From: Rhodoferax koreense
GTDB taxonomy: Bacteria > Pseudomonadota > Gammaproteobacteria > Burkholderiales > Burkholderiaceae_C
Assembly: GCF_001955695.1 (NCBI RefSeq)
Contig: NZ_CP019236.1
Location: 2,914,001-2,978,000, forward strand
Direction: 5' to 3'
Length of the DNA: 64,000 bases
Below the pieces are notes generated by a model. The model had not been told where the DNA came from. It did not search any database and saw only the letters and a program-made list of their open reading frames with translations. Shown one piece after another: positions 45,332-54,744 of this stretch (position 1 is its first letter; each line of letters opens with the position of its first letter). The translations under genes and the position numbers were made by a program.

Positions 45332-46861
45332 ATGAACTTCGAACTGAAATCCCTCGACCTGGCCGGCAGCGCGGCGTTGACGTGCGACGCGCTGGTGGTG
45401 CTGGTGGCCGAGGGCTTCAAGCCCGCCAGGGACGCATTGTCCCAGTTGATCGAACAAGCCCGCAAAGCCGGGGATTTCGAGACCAAGCCGGGCAAGCTGC
45501 TGGCCATGTACAAGCCCGCTGCCGCGGCGGCCGCGCGGCTGGTGCTGGTCGGCTGCGGCGACGGCTCGCCCAAGCAGGTGCGACAGGCCGTGGCCTCCGC
45601 CGTCGGCGCCGTGAAATCGCCTCAGGTGAAGAAACTCGTCGTGTGCTTCGCCGATGCGCCGGCGCCGCTGGCCGTGCGCTGCGCCGTGCAGGCCGCGGCC
45701 GAGGCCAGCTATGTCTACACCACCACCAAGTCCAAGGCCGAAGGCCGCAGCCTGGCCGGCGTGACCATCGCCGTGCCCGATGCCGGCGCCGTGCGCACCG
45801 AACTGGCCCAGGGCAAGGCACTCGTTGCGGGCATCGAATTCGCCAAGGAATGGGGCAACCGCCCGGCCAACCACGCCACGCCGACCCTGCTGGCTGGCGC
45901 CGCCCGCACGCTGGCGCGTTTCCCGCGCATCAAGTGCGAGGTGCTCGGCCCCAAGGAGGTCGAGAAGCTCGGCATGCTGTCCTTCATGTCGGTGGCGCAA
46001 GGCTCCAAGGAGCCGCTGCGCTTCATCGTGCTGCGTTATGAAGGCGCGGCCAGGACGGCGGCGCCCAGTGTGCTGGTCGGCAAGGGCATCACCTTCGACA
46101 CCGGCGGCATCTCGATCAAGCCCTCGGCCGAAATGGACGAGATGAAGTTCGACATGTGCGGCGCGGCCAGCGTGCTCGGTGTGTTCCGCACCCTGGCCGA
46201 CCTGCAGCCGGCGATGAACGTGGTCGGCCTGATCCCGGCCTGCGAGAACATGCCCGATGGCGGCGCGGTCAAGCCCAGCGACGTGGTCACCAGCATGAGC
46301 GGCCAGACGATCGAGAACCTCAACACCGATGCCGAAGGGCGGCTGGTGCTGTGCGATGCGCTCACCTATGCCGAGCGCTTCAAGCCGCGCGCGGTGATCG
46401 ACATCGCCACGCTCACCGGTGCCTGCGTGGTCGCGCTCGGCGGTGTGCGCAGCGGGCTGTTCTCGGCCGACGACGCGCTGGCCGAGGCGCTGCTGGCCGC
46501 AGGCGAGTCGGCGCTGGACCTGTGCTGGCGCCTGCCGCTGGACGACGAGTACGGCGAGGGCCTGAAGTCCAATTTCGCCGACATGGCGAACGTGGCCGGG
46601 CGTGCGGGCGGGGCCGTCACCGCGGCGAAGTTCCTGCAGAAGTTCACCGCCAAGATGCCGTGGGCGCACCTCGATATCGCCGGTACCGCGTGGAAGAGCG
46701 GCGCGGCCAAGGGTTCCACCGGCCGCCCGGTCGGCCTGCTGGTCGACTACCTGCTCGCCCACGGCGACAAGGCACCGGCGCCGTCGGTCGAGGCCAAGGC
46801 CCGCCGCGCGCAGAAGACGCCGGCCGTGAAGAAGCCGCGGCGCGGCACGGCGGCGGCCTGA
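45332..46861 (+). CDS. pepA: Leucyl aminopeptidase (M17)
   Basis: A 509-residue cytosolic M17 metallopeptidase that removes N-terminal residues and cleaves dipeptides such as Cys-Gly. The C-terminal catalytic domain (about 180-490) shows VGKGITFDTGGISIKPSAEMDEMKFDMCG in pieces around residues 250-275, the signature NTDAEGRLVL (about 331-340) and GRPVGLLVDYL; the two-zinc ligands and catalytic Lys/Arg are in these stretches. The last 30 residues (KARRAQKTPAVKKPRR region) are a basic tail beyond the usual end. In E. coli PepA also binds DNA. It is followed by holC, as in many Proteobacteria. Confidence 0.95.
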   Translation: MNFELKSLDLAGSAALTCDALVVLVAEGFKPARDALSQLIEQARKAGDFETKPGKLLAMYKPAAAAAARLVLVGCGDGSPKQVRQAVASAVGAVKSPQVKKLVVCFADAPAPLAVRCAVQAAAEASYVYTTTKSKAEGRSLAGVTIAVPDAGAVRTELAQGKALVAGIEFAKEWGNRPANHATPTLLAGAARTLARFPRIKCEVLGPKEVEKLGMLSFMSVAQGSKEPLRFIVLRYEGAARTAAPSVLVGKGITFDTGGISIKPSAEMDEMKFDMCGAASVLGVFRTLADLQPAMNVVGLIPACENMPDGGAVKPSDVVTSMSGQTIENLNTDAEGRLVLCDALTYAERFKPRAVIDIATLTGACVVALGGVRSGLFSADDALAEALLAAGESALDLCWRLPLDDEYGEGLKSNFADMANVAGRAGGAVTAAKFLQKFTAKMPWAHLDIAGTAWKSGAAKGSTGRPVGLLVDYLLAHGDKAPAPSVEAKARRAQKTPAVKKPRRGTAAA

Positions 46862-46884
46862 CGCGCTGAGGGCAGCAGGGTGTC

Positions 46885-47316
46885 ATGACCGAAGTCGCGT
46901 TCCATTTCAATGCGCCCGACAAGCTCGCCTATGCCTGCCGGCTGCTGCGCAAGGCCGCCGGCATGGGTTCGCGCGTGGCGGTGACGGCCGAAGCCGACTT
47001 TCTGCAGCGCCTCGACACGGCGCTGTGGACCTTTTCGCCGCTCGATTTCGTGCCGCACGCCACCGAGCGCCAGGGCCAGGCGCTGCTCGAGGCGTCGCCC
47101 GTGGTGCTGCTCGGCTCGGTGCTGGACGCGCCGCACCAACACGTGCTGCTCAATCTCGGCGAATCGGTGCCCGAAGGCTTCGAGCGCTTCGAACGGCTCA
47201 TCGAGGTCGTCTCGCTCGACGACGCCGACCGCCTGCGCGCACGCGAGCGCTGGAAACACTATGCCGCGCGCGGCTATGCGATCGAGCGCAAGGACCTCGT
47301 GCTCAAGGCGGCCTGA
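46885..47316 (+). CDS. holC: DNA polymerase III chi subunit
   Basis: A 143-residue chi subunit that links the clamp loader to SSB. Matching text: VAFHFNAPDKLAYACRLLRKA at the start, LWTFSPLDFVPHA in the middle (the WTF/FIPH region of HolC) and the RFERLIEVVSLDDADRLRARERWKHY helix. GTG/ATG choice: ATG 46885 follows GGCAGCAGGGTGTC, a weak site. It lies 23 bases after pepA, the usual neighbour. Confidence 0.93.
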   Translation: MTEVAFHFNAPDKLAYACRLLRKAAGMGSRVAVTAEADFLQRLDTALWTFSPLDFVPHATERQGQALLEASPVVLLGSVLDAPHQHVLLNLGESVPEGFERFERLIEVVSLDDADRLRARERWKHYAARGYAIERKDLVLKAA

Positions 47317-47318
47317 AC

Positions 47319-47717
47319 ATGCAGACGCCTCGCACGCCGCCGCGCTTCGTCCCGACGCTCACCGAAGTGGTGCAGAACGAACCGGTGTCGTCTCCGATGT
47401 CGCCGCCGGAACCGGTGGCACCGGCGGCCTTCGTGCCTGCCCTGTCCCAGCTGTCCGCCGAATCGGACCCCACCGCCGAGCCCAAGGCAATGCTCGATGT
47501 CGTCGCCACCGAAACCCTGGAAGACCAGATCATCCACCGCGTGATGCAGCGCGTCGACCTGTCGCTTGAGCAACGCCTGCAACAGGCCGTCTCCGCCATG
47601 GTGCTGGCGCAAACGCAGCTGCTGGTGCCGCGGCTGCGCGAGGAAATCGAATTCGTGGTGCGGCAATCGGTGTCCGACGCTGTTGCCGATGAGCTGGCCA
47701 CCCGCAACCCGCGCTGA
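47319..47717 (+). CDS. Hypothetical protein, 132 residues
   Basis: The first 65 residues are Pro/Val/Glu-rich and probably disordered (RFVPTLTEVV is a short conserved-looking start). The second half (about 68-125) is one long amphipathic helix: TLEDQIIHRVMQRVDLSLEQRL and PRLREEIEFVVRQSVSDAVADEL. Similar small proteins follow holC in other Burkholderiales (I recall DUF2486), with unknown function; a link to the clamp loader or to pepA is guesswork. It begins two bases after holC and is clearly translated from the same message. The 186 bases after it (47718-47903) hold no gene, and contain a TTGACA at 47852 that could be the -35 box of the next gene. Confidence 0.75.
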   Translation: MQTPRTPPRFVPTLTEVVQNEPVSSPMSPPEPVAPAAFVPALSQLSAESDPTAEPKAMLDVVATETLEDQIIHRVMQRVDLSLEQRLQQAVSAMVLAQTQLLVPRLREEIEFVVRQSVSDAVADELATRNPR

Positions 47718-47903
47718 ATGCGGCCAGCGCCTATCCCCGTCCGCCGGCCATTCAGGCACGGTTCGTGCAGCGCCTGGTATACCCAATAGTGCACCCGTGT
47801 GTTCCCTATATCTTGGGCCAGGAAATTGCGCTATTGTGTCGCTCGTGAACTTTGACATTCACAGAGTTATTGGCTTGAAGCTATTTTCATCACTGGAGTA
47901 TTT

Positions 47904-49037
47904 ATGCAAATGAAGTTGAAACTGACCGTCGCTGCCGCCATTGCCGCCGTTGCTGGCATGGCCTCTGCACAAGACGTGCAAGTGGTCAAGATTGGCCACG
48001 TCGGCCCGGTTTCCGGTGCGCAAGCCCATTACGGCAAGGACAACGAAAACGGCGTGCGCATGGCCATCGAAGAGCTGAACACGCAGAACATCGTGATCGG
48101 TGGCAAGAAGATCAAGTTCGAAATCCAGGCTGAAGACGATGCGGCCGATCCAAAACAGGGCACGGCCGCCGCACAGAAGTTGTGCGACGCCAAGGTGGCC
48201 GGCGTGGTCGGCCACCTGAATTCGGGCACCACCATTCCCGCTTCCAAGGTCTACAACGACTGCGGCATTCCCCACGTCACCGGCGCGGCCACCAACCCCA
48301 ACCTGACCAAGCCAGGCTACAAGACCACCTACCGCATCATCGCCAACGACAACGCCCTGGGCGCCGGCCTGGCGTTCTATGCCGCCGACGCGCTGAAGCT
48401 GAAGAAGGTCGCCATCATCGACGACCGTACCGCCTACGGCCAGGGCGTCGCCGACGTGTTCAAGAAGACGGCCATCGCCAAGGGCATGACCGTGGTCGAT
48501 GAACAGTTCACCACCGACAAGGCCACCGACTTCATGGCCATCCTGACCTCCATCAAGTCGAAGTCGCCAGACGCGATCTTTTACGGCGGCATGGACCCCC
48601 AAGCCGGCCCGATGCTGCGCCAGATGGAGCAACTCGGCCTGTCCAACGTGAAGTACTTCGGCGGCGACGGCATCTGCACCTCGGAAGTGGCCAAGCTGGC
48701 CGCCGGTGCCAAGACGCTGGAAAACGTGGTTTGCGCCGAAGGCGGCGCTTCCCTGGCCAAGATGCCTGGCGGCACGGCATGGAAGGCCAAGTACGACGCC
48801 AAGTACCCTGGCCAGTTCCAGGTCTACAGCCCGTACACCTACGACGCCACCTACCTGCTGGTCGATGCCATGAAGCGCGCCAACTCGGTGGATCCGAAGG
48901 TCTACACGCCTGAACTCATCAAGAGCAACTTCAAGGGTGTGACGACCACGATCCAGTTCGAGCCCAACGGCGAACTGAAGAACCCGGCCATCACCCTGTA
49001 CGTCTACAAGGACGGCAAGAAGACGGCGCTGAACTAA
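47904..49037 (+). CDS. Branched-chain amino acid ABC receptor (LivJ-like)
   Basis: A 377-residue type I periplasmic binding protein of the Leu/Ile/Val family. Signal peptide ends GMASA before QDVQ; VVKIGHVGPVSGAQAHYGKDNENGVRMAIEELN is the opening (about 27-60), with the GHLNSGTTIPASKVYNDCGIP ligand loop and IIDDRTAYGQGVADVFK hinge. The mature part has the two conserved Cys of this family. No permease or ATPase gene is adjacent, so it must use a transporter encoded elsewhere. ATG 47904 is preceded by GGAG. Codon use is very biased towards GC-rich preferred codons, in keeping with a highly expressed protein. Confidence 0.92.
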   Translation: MQMKLKLTVAAAIAAVAGMASAQDVQVVKIGHVGPVSGAQAHYGKDNENGVRMAIEELNTQNIVIGGKKIKFEIQAEDDAADPKQGTAAAQKLCDAKVAGVVGHLNSGTTIPASKVYNDCGIPHVTGAATNPNLTKPGYKTTYRIIANDNALGAGLAFYAADALKLKKVAIIDDRTAYGQGVADVFKKTAIAKGMTVVDEQFTTDKATDFMAILTSIKSKSPDAIFYGGMDPQAGPMLRQMEQLGLSNVKYFGGDGICTSEVAKLAAGAKTLENVVCAEGGASLAKMPGGTAWKAKYDAKYPGQFQVYSPYTYDATYLLVDAMKRANSVDPKVYTPELIKSNFKGVTTTIQFEPNGELKNPAITLYVYKDGKKTALN

Positions 49038-49082
49038 GCCGATGGCACGCGGCCACCGCAAGGTGGCCGCCGCCCCAACGAG

Positions 49083-49117
49083 GCCCCCGGGTTCTGCGGA
49101 ATCCGGGGGCTTTTTTT
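49083..49117 (+). terminator. Strong terminator after the LivJ-like gene
   Basis: Stem of twelve pairs: GCCCCCGGGTTC (49083-49094) and GAATCCGGGGGC (49099-49110) with one G-T wobble and a TGCG loop, followed by seven T at 49111-49117. It overlaps the first base of the convergent lactonase stop. Confidence 0.94.
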
Positions 49118-50043
49118 CATCCTGGCCGGGCTGCGCCGCGCGCGTTCAAATACACCGCATACAGCGACGTGGTCGCGCAGATGAACAGCCGGTTCAGCTT
49201 GGCGCCGCCGAAGCAGACGTTGGCCACGGCTTCGGGCAGCAGGATCTTGCCGATCAGTTGGCCCTCGGCGGTGTAGCAATGCACGCCGTCGCCGGCACTC
49301 GTCCACAGGTGGCCACGGCTGTCGATGCGGAAGCCGTCGAACAGCCCGTTCGTGGATTCGGCGAACACCTCGCCCCCGCTCAGGCCGTGGCCGTCGACCA
49401 CCCCGAAGCGGCGGATATGGCGCGGCCCGCCGGCCTGGTGCGTGGCACCGGTATCGGCGATGTACAACAGGGATTCGTCGGGCGAAAACGCCAGCCCGTT
49501 CGGCTGCACGAAACCGTCGGCCACCTTGGCCACATGGCGGCCGTCCGGTGAAATGCGGTACACGCAGCACGCGCCGATCTCGCTCGGAGCGGCGTCGCCT
49601 TCGTAGTCGCTGTCGATGCCGTAGCTCGGGTCGGTGAACCAGATGCTGCCGTCGGACTTGACCACCACGTCATTGGGCGAATTCAGCCGTTTCCCGTCGA
49701 CGTGCGAGGCCAGCACCGTGCGGCTGCCGTCGTGCTCGGTGCGCGAGACGCAGCGCCCGCGGTGTTCGCAGGAGACGAGCCGGCCCTGCAGATCGACCGT
49801 GTGGCCGTTGGTGTTGAGCGCCGGCTGGCGGAACACCGACACCGAGCCATCCGTGTCGTCCCAGCGCAGCATGCGGTCGTTCGGAATGTCGGACCAGACC
49901 AGATAGCGGCCCGCGGCGAACCAGGCCGGCCCTTCGGCCCAGCGGCAGCCGGTGTGGAGTTTTTCCACATGCACGTTGGGGAACACCAGGCCGCGAAAGC
50001 GCGGGTCCAGGACTTCGAAGCTGGGAGTGAAGGCAATTTCCAT
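49117..50043 (-). CDS. SMP-30/gluconolactonase-family lactonase
   Basis: A 308-residue six-bladed beta-propeller. Metal ligands are recognisable: Glu in CRWAEGPAWF, Asn in LNSPNDVVVKSDGSIWFTDPSYG, and Asp in SPDESLLYIADT-type text; the NTNGHTVDLQGRLVSCEHRGR strand is typical of sugar lactonases. It should open an aldonolactone made by a sugar dehydrogenase. Being last in a sugar ABC operon, it suggests a non-phosphorylating pathway for an aldose, with the dehydrogenase encoded elsewhere. ATG at 50041-50043, eleven bases after the permease stop. Confidence 0.92.
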   Translation of the reverse strand: MEIAFTPSFEVLDPRFRGLVFPNVHVEKLHTGCRWAEGPAWFAAGRYLVWSDIPNDRMLRWDDTDGSVSVFRQPALNTNGHTVDLQGRLVSCEHRGRCVSRTEHDGSRTVLASHVDGKRLNSPNDVVVKSDGSIWFTDPSYGIDSDYEGDAAPSEIGACCVYRISPDGRHVAKVADGFVQPNGLAFSPDESLLYIADTGATHQAGGPRHIRRFGVVDGHGLSGGEVFAESTNGLFDGFRIDSRGHLWTSAGDGVHCYTAEGQLIGKILLPEAVANVCFGGAKLNRLFICATTSLYAVYLNARGAARPG

Positions 50044-50054
50044 GGGTTTTCTCT

Positions 50055-51032
50055 TCAAGCCGAATGCCGCCGACCGCGGCCGTAGATCAGGAGCATGCCG
50101 ATGATCACCACGCCGTAGGTCACCTGCCGGCCCATCTCGGAGATCTGCATCACCGACAGGATGGATTGCAGCAGCGTGATCAGCACCACGCCGACCACCG
50201 TGCCAAGGTGGGAGCCACGCCCGCCCAGGATGTTGGTGCCGCCCAGCACCACGGCGGCGATGGCCGGCAACTGGTAGGCATCGCCCATGGCCTGGTAGGC
50301 CTTGGTCGAATAACCCGTGAGCAGCACGCCCGCCGCGGCGGAGCAGGCGCCAGCGATCACAAAGCACAGCAGGGTGACGAACCGCGTGTTCACACCCGAG
50401 AGATAAGCCGCGCGTTCGCGGTTGCCGATGGCATAGATCGAGCGGCCCAGCGTCGTGCGGTGCAGCAGGAACATCGTGCCCGCGCCGACCACGGCCCAGA
50501 CCAGCAACGCGTTCGGCAGGCCGAACCAGGAGCGGCCGGTCGCGATCAGGTGCATGGCCGGCGTGGCGCGGTCCTGCGGCGCGAAGCCGCCGGTCTGCAG
50601 CACGATCAGACCCTGCGCCACGGCATTGATGCCGAGGGTGAAGATCATCGACGGCACGCGCAGGTAGGCCACGCCGATGCCGTTCAACAGCCCCAGCGCC
50701 GCGCCGCACAGGATGCCGAAGGGAATGGCGAACACGGCGCCGGACTCGCCCCACCAGCCGGCCGCCGCGGTGGACATCATGCCGCCGACCGTCACCACCC
50801 AGGGCACCGAGAGATCGATGCCGCCGAGCAGGATGACCAGCATCGCGCCCGTGGCCACCACGCCGAGGAACGACGCGATCTGCAACTGCAGCAGCAGGTA
50901 GTCGGGCGACAGGAAATTGCTGGAGTACAGGCTGCCGAACAGCAGCAAGGCCAGCGTGCAGGCCGCGCCGGCGGCCACGGGCAGGTGTTCGGAACTTCTC
51001 AGGCGCAGGGCAAGACTGGACATGCGGGTCAT
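50055..51032 (-). CDS. Sugar ABC permease (second of two)
   Basis: A 325-residue RbsC-like permease with about eight to ten helices. Signature text: VVATGAMLVILLGGIDLSVPWVV (about 60-82), LNGIGVAYLRVPSMIFTLG and AVVLGGTNILGGRGSHLGTVVG. It pairs with the other permease gene to form a heterodimeric pore, as in YtfT/YjfF. Start ATG at 51030-51032 overlaps the previous stop by four bases; an ATG at 51023 is possible. Confidence 0.92.
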   Translation of the reverse strand: MTRMSSLALRLRSSEHLPVAAGAACTLALLLFGSLYSSNFLSPDYLLLQLQIASFLGVVATGAMLVILLGGIDLSVPWVVTVGGMMSTAAAGWWGESGAVFAIPFGILCGAALGLLNGIGVAYLRVPSMIFTLGINAVAQGLIVLQTGGFAPQDRATPAMHLIATGRSWFGLPNALLVWAVVGAGTMFLLHRTTLGRSIYAIGNRERAAYLSGVNTRFVTLLCFVIAGACSAAAGVLLTGYSTKAYQAMGDAYQLPAIAAVVLGGTNILGGRGSHLGTVVGVVLITLLQSILSVMQISEMGRQVTYGVVIIGMLLIYGRGRRHSA

Positions 51033-52021
51033 CGGTAGAGGTCGAGCCGGTTCTGGAGCTTGAGCAGGCGCACGGCGCCGAAGCTCACCGCCGTCAGCAG
51101 GATCACGCCCTGGAACAGGGGTTGCCACAGGGGCTCGAGGTCGAACACGAACAGCAGGTCGCCGATGGTGCGCAATGCGAACGCGCCGAAGATCGAGCCG
51201 ATGGCGCTGCCCGCGCCGCCCGACAGCACGGTACCGCCGATCACCACCGCGGCGATCGAATTCAGCGTGTAGACGCCGCCGATGGCCGACGAGGCCTCGC
51301 CGGAAAAGGTGACGAAGGTGAGCAGCAGGCCGCCTACCGCCGCCAGCAGCCCGGCCAGCGTGTAGGTGACGATCTTGGTGCGGCCGATGGCCACGCCCGA
51401 CATGTAGGTCGCGGCTTCCGACGAGCCGATCGCCAGCGCCGCGCGGCCCAGCACCGAACGCCGGTAGGGCAGCCACACCAGCACGACGGTGGCGCACAGG
51501 ACGGCGATCATCGCCGGCACGCCGCCGGGCAGGGCGCCCGTGAGCGCATCCGCCAGCCCGGCCTGTACGTCGCCGCCGGGCACGGGCCTGAGGCCCAAGG
51601 CCAGGCCGTAGTAAACGATGCCGGTGGCCAGCGTGGTGATGATCGGCTGCAGCCGGCCGTAGACGATGATCAGCCCGTTGAGAAAGCCGCACAACGCGCC
51701 GGCCGCGAGCACCACGACCACGCCACCGGCCGCCTGCAGCGGCGTGCCGACCACGAGGTAGGAGGCCAGGCAATTCGCCAGCACGAAAACCATGCCCACG
51801 GACAGATCGATGCCGCCGGTAAGCACCGGCAGGGTCTGCGCCATGGCCACCACGGCCAGCAGCACCCCCTTGTTCGCGGCCGTGGTCAGCACCGGCACGG
51901 TCCAGCCGATCTGGTGCTTGGCGATGTAGACGGCGAACAACACGGCGAACAGCGCCACCGCGATGAGCGTGGCGCGGTGCTCGCGCAGGCGGAAATACCA
52001 GTCGGAGCGTTTGGAAGACAT
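51029..52021 (-). CDS. Sugar ABC permease (first of two)
   Basis: A 330-residue RbsC-like permease. AMAQTLPVLTGGIDLSVGMVFVLANCLASYLV and NGLIIVYGRLQPIITTLATG are the conserved motifs, and the C-terminal VVIGGTVLSGGAGSAIGSIFGAF closes the domain (all shown in pieces). It differs from its partner by a polar N-terminus (SSKRSDWYFRLREHR). Start ATG (52019-52021) shares one base with the ATPase stop. Two different permeases are typical for the galactofuranose/arabinose-like subfamily. Confidence 0.92.
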   Translation of the reverse strand: MSSKRSDWYFRLREHRATLIAVALFAVLFAVYIAKHQIGWTVPVLTTAANKGVLLAVVAMAQTLPVLTGGIDLSVGMVFVLANCLASYLVVGTPLQAAGGVVVVLAAGALCGFLNGLIIVYGRLQPIITTLATGIVYYGLALGLRPVPGGDVQAGLADALTGALPGGVPAMIAVLCATVVLVWLPYRRSVLGRAALAIGSSEAATYMSGVAIGRTKIVTYTLAGLLAAVGGLLLTFVTFSGEASSAIGGVYTLNSIAAVVIGGTVLSGGAGSAIGSIFGAFALRTIGDLLFVFDLEPLWQPLFQGVILLTAVSFGAVRLLKLQNRLDLYR

Positions 52022-53571
52022 CAGGCGGCGATGTTTTCGGGTTGGGTTTCGAGATCGGTTTCGAGATTGAGCGCCGTGGCCACCAGCGCGTGTTCGGTCA
52101 ATTCGGGTCCGGCCAGCCAGCGCACGATGCGGCCGTCGTAGAACACGGCCACCCGGTCGCAGCAGCCGATGAGCTCGGCATAGTCGGTCGAATACAGCAG
52201 CACCGCCACGCCTTCCTCGGCCAGCTTGCGCAGCAGCGCATAGATTTCCTGCTTCGTTCCGACGTCGATCCCGCGTGTCGGGTCGCTCAGCAGCAGGATG
52301 CGTGGCGCATTGAGCAGCCACTTGCCGATCACCACCTTCTGCTGGTTGCCGCCCGAAAGCGTGCCCACGGCCACACCCGGATCGGCCACCTTGATCGACA
52401 GCCGCCGCACCATGCCGGCCACGGCCGCGCTCTCGTCGTCGCGGCGCAGCACACCGGCGCGGCTCAGCCGGTCGAGGGACGCGTAGCCAAGGTTGTCGTT
52501 GACCGACATCGGCAGCATCAGGCCGTCGGTCTTGCGGTCCTCCGGCACCAGGGCAATGCCCAGTTCCGGGCGCTTCGCGTGTTTGGGGCTCTGCACCTCG
52601 ATCGGCCGGCCGTCGAGCAACACCTCACCCCTTACCCCCCGCAGCACGCCGAACAGCGCCAGGAAGAATTCACGCTGGCCCTGTCCGTCCAGGCCGCCAA
52701 GCCCGACGATCTCGCCCGGCCGCACCGCCATGTCGATGGCATGCAGGCGGTTGCTCCACGACAGGCCGCGCGTCTCCAGCGCGGGCGCCGCCGTGGCCGG
52801 CCTCGGCGCAGGCTTGGGCGGGAAAGCGTGTTCTATGTTGCGCCCGATCATCATCTCCACGACTTCGGCATCGCTGCGGCTGCCCGCGGCGAAGGTGGCG
52901 ACGTGGCTGCCGTTCCTGAACACCGAGCAGTCGTCGGCGAGCTCGGCGATCTCGTTCATGCGGTGCGAGATGTAGACGATGGCCATGCCTTCGCTGCGCA
53001 GCCGCTTGAGCAGCGTGAACACACGCAGCACGTCGGCCGCGGTCAGCGCAGAGGTCGCCTCGTCGAGGATCAGGATCTTCGGCTGGCGCGCCAGCGCCTT
53101 GGCGATCTCCACCAGCTGCCGGCGCGACAGGGTGAGCGATTCCACTGGCGCCAGCGGATGAATGTCTTCGGCGCCCGCACGCGCCAGCGCGGCCTCGGCG
53201 ATGCGCCGTTGCGCGCGGCGGTCCACCAGGCCGAAACGCGTGGGCGGATCCGTGATGCAGATGTTGTCGGCCACGGAAAGGCTCGGCATCAGCGACAGTT
53301 CCTGGAAGATGCAGGCGATGCCGGCGGCCACCGCCTCCTTGGGATGCGCGAAGCGACGTTCCGCGCCTTCGAGCAGGATGCGGCCCTCGTCGGGCTGCAC
53401 CACGCCGGTCATGACCTTGATCAGCGTCGACTTGCCCGCGCCGTTCTCGCCCAGCAGCGCATGGACGCGGCCGGGCGCGCAGGCGAACTGCGCGCGTTCC
53501 AGCGCCCGCACGCCGCCGTAGCGCTTGGCGATGTCGACGAGTTGCAGGACGGGCTCACGGGCGTTCTGCAT
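52021..53571 (-). CDS. Sugar ABC ATPase with two nucleotide-binding domains
   Basis: A 516-residue tandem ATPase of the RbsA/MglA/YtfR group. The first half has Walker A GENGAGKST, signature LSRRQLVEIAKAL and Walker B ILILDEATSAL; the second has GLGGLDGQGQRE in place of Walker A and the signature LSGGNQQKVVIGKWL with Walker B ILLLSDPTRGIDVGTK, the usual degenerate/normal split. It powers both permeases. Its ATG lies four bases after the receptor stop (53576-53578 TAG). Confidence 0.94.
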   Translation of the reverse strand: MQNAREPVLQLVDIAKRYGGVRALERAQFACAPGRVHALLGENGAGKSTLIKVMTGVVQPDEGRILLEGAERRFAHPKEAVAAGIACIFQELSLMPSLSVADNICITDPPTRFGLVDRRAQRRIAEAALARAGAEDIHPLAPVESLTLSRRQLVEIAKALARQPKILILDEATSALTAADVLRVFTLLKRLRSEGMAIVYISHRMNEIAELADDCSVFRNGSHVATFAAGSRSDAEVVEMMIGRNIEHAFPPKPAPRPATAAPALETRGLSWSNRLHAIDMAVRPGEIVGLGGLDGQGQREFFLALFGVLRGVRGEVLLDGRPIEVQSPKHAKRPELGIALVPEDRKTDGLMLPMSVNDNLGYASLDRLSRAGVLRRDDESAAVAGMVRRLSIKVADPGVAVGTLSGGNQQKVVIGKWLLNAPRILLLSDPTRGIDVGTKQEIYALLRKLAEEGVAVLLYSTDYAELIGCCDRVAVFYDGRIVRWLAGPELTEHALVATALNLETDLETQPENIAA

Positions 53572-53575
53572 CGGC

Positions 53576-54700
53576 CTAGTTGTTCTTTTCGTCTTTCGAC
53601 ATGATGTCGGTGGCTTTCAGATTGACATCGCAGGCCGGGAATTCGTTGGTGGTGAAGAAGTTGTCGGTCAGGTCCGGGTAGAAGTTCTCGCCCGCCTTGA
53701 AGTTCGGGTGCGTGGCCTGCGGAATCGGCACCGAGATCATCTGCGGCATGACCTTGCCCTGCAGGGCCGCGACCGCGGCCTTCATGGAGATCGCCACCAG
53801 GCCCGGCGACTGGCCGATGGAGGCACACAACAGCCCATCCTTGGCATTGGCCGCGCAGAGCTTGCGGAAACCGTTCTCGTCGGCGCCGGCCACGGGGATC
53901 ATCGGATGCTTGGCGTCGATCAGCGCACGCACGGCGCCGGTGGAGCCCGCCTGCACGAACATGCCGTCGAACTTCTTGTGCACCGACACCGCGTCGGCCA
54001 CGGCCTTCTGCGCCGTGCCGTCGTCCCAGTTACCGACGACTTCGACGATCTCGAACTTGTTGCCCGGCGCCTCGGCCACCTTGCGAAAGCCCAGGTGGCG
54101 GTCGCGGTCCACCGAATTGCCGGGCAGGCCGCGCACCTCGAGCAGCTTGCCGGTCTTGGCCTTGAGGTTCTTCAGCACCCATTCGCCGGATTGCGAGCCG
54201 ATGCTGGTCTGGTCCTCGTTGACCATCATCACCTGGTCGGTGTCGAGCACGTTGTCGAAAGGCACGACGACCACCCCGGCCGCGTTGGCGCGCCGGATCA
54301 CCGGGGCGAACGCGGCGGGATTCACCGCGAGCGTGATGATCGCGTCATAACCTGAGTTGATGAAGTTGTCCATGGCCGCGATCTGCGCCGCCACATCGGT
54401 ACCGGTGGAGACGATCTTGAATTCCTTGAGCTGGGCTTTCATTTCCGGCGTGGCGGCATAGGCCTTGGCCATCTTGATCATCTGGATGCGCCAGGTGTTG
54501 CCGACGAAGCCGTTGGCCAGTGCCATGCGGTAAGGACCTTTCTTGGCCGGCCACTGGAAGTACTTGGTGTTGGCGTCCCAGGGCTTGAAACAGCCCGGGT
54601 TCTCGCCGGGACCGCTGACGACGGACGGGCCGGCGGCGAACGCGGCGGCAGAGCTTGCCAGCGCCGCCAGAACCGCGGCCATCCGAAAACGATGCTTCAT
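53576..54700 (-). CDS. Sugar-binding periplasmic receptor
   Basis: A 374-residue type I receptor of the RbsB/YtfQ kind. Signal peptide ends AAAFAAG. KKGPYRMALANGFVGNTWRIQMIKMAKAYA (about 50-79, in pieces) and PFDNVLDTDQVMMVNEDQTSIG are typical; GCFKPWDANTKYFQWPAK before the first strand is an unusual insert. The start is the ATG at 54698-54700 with AGGAG upstream; an extension to 54751 lies in the promoter region. The ligand is an unknown sugar: galactofuranose, arabinose and fucose transporters share this layout. First gene of the five-gene operon. Confidence 0.93.
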   Translation of the reverse strand: MKHRFRMAAVLAALASSAAAFAAGPSVVSGPGENPGCFKPWDANTKYFQWPAKKGPYRMALANGFVGNTWRIQMIKMAKAYAATPEMKAQLKEFKIVSTGTDVAAQIAAMDNFINSGYDAIITLAVNPAAFAPVIRRANAAGVVVVPFDNVLDTDQVMMVNEDQTSIGSQSGEWVLKNLKAKTGKLLEVRGLPGNSVDRDRHLGFRKVAEAPGNKFEIVEVVGNWDDGTAQKAVADAVSVHKKFDGMFVQAGSTGAVRALIDAKHPMIPVAGADENGFRKLCAANAKDGLLCASIGQSPGLVAISMKAAVAALQGKVMPQMISVPIPQATHPNFKAGENFYPDLTDNFFTTNEFPACDVNLKATDIMSKDEKNN

Positions 54701-54744
54701 TCTTGACTCCTGTTGTTGTGGATCTGGGCACCAAAGTTGCCGGG

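Noticed and set aside
47718..47903. Possible tRNA or small RNA in the gap before the LivJ-like gene
   Set aside because: No cloverleaf, no TpsiC-like GTTCGAATC and no terminator; only promoter-like elements seen.
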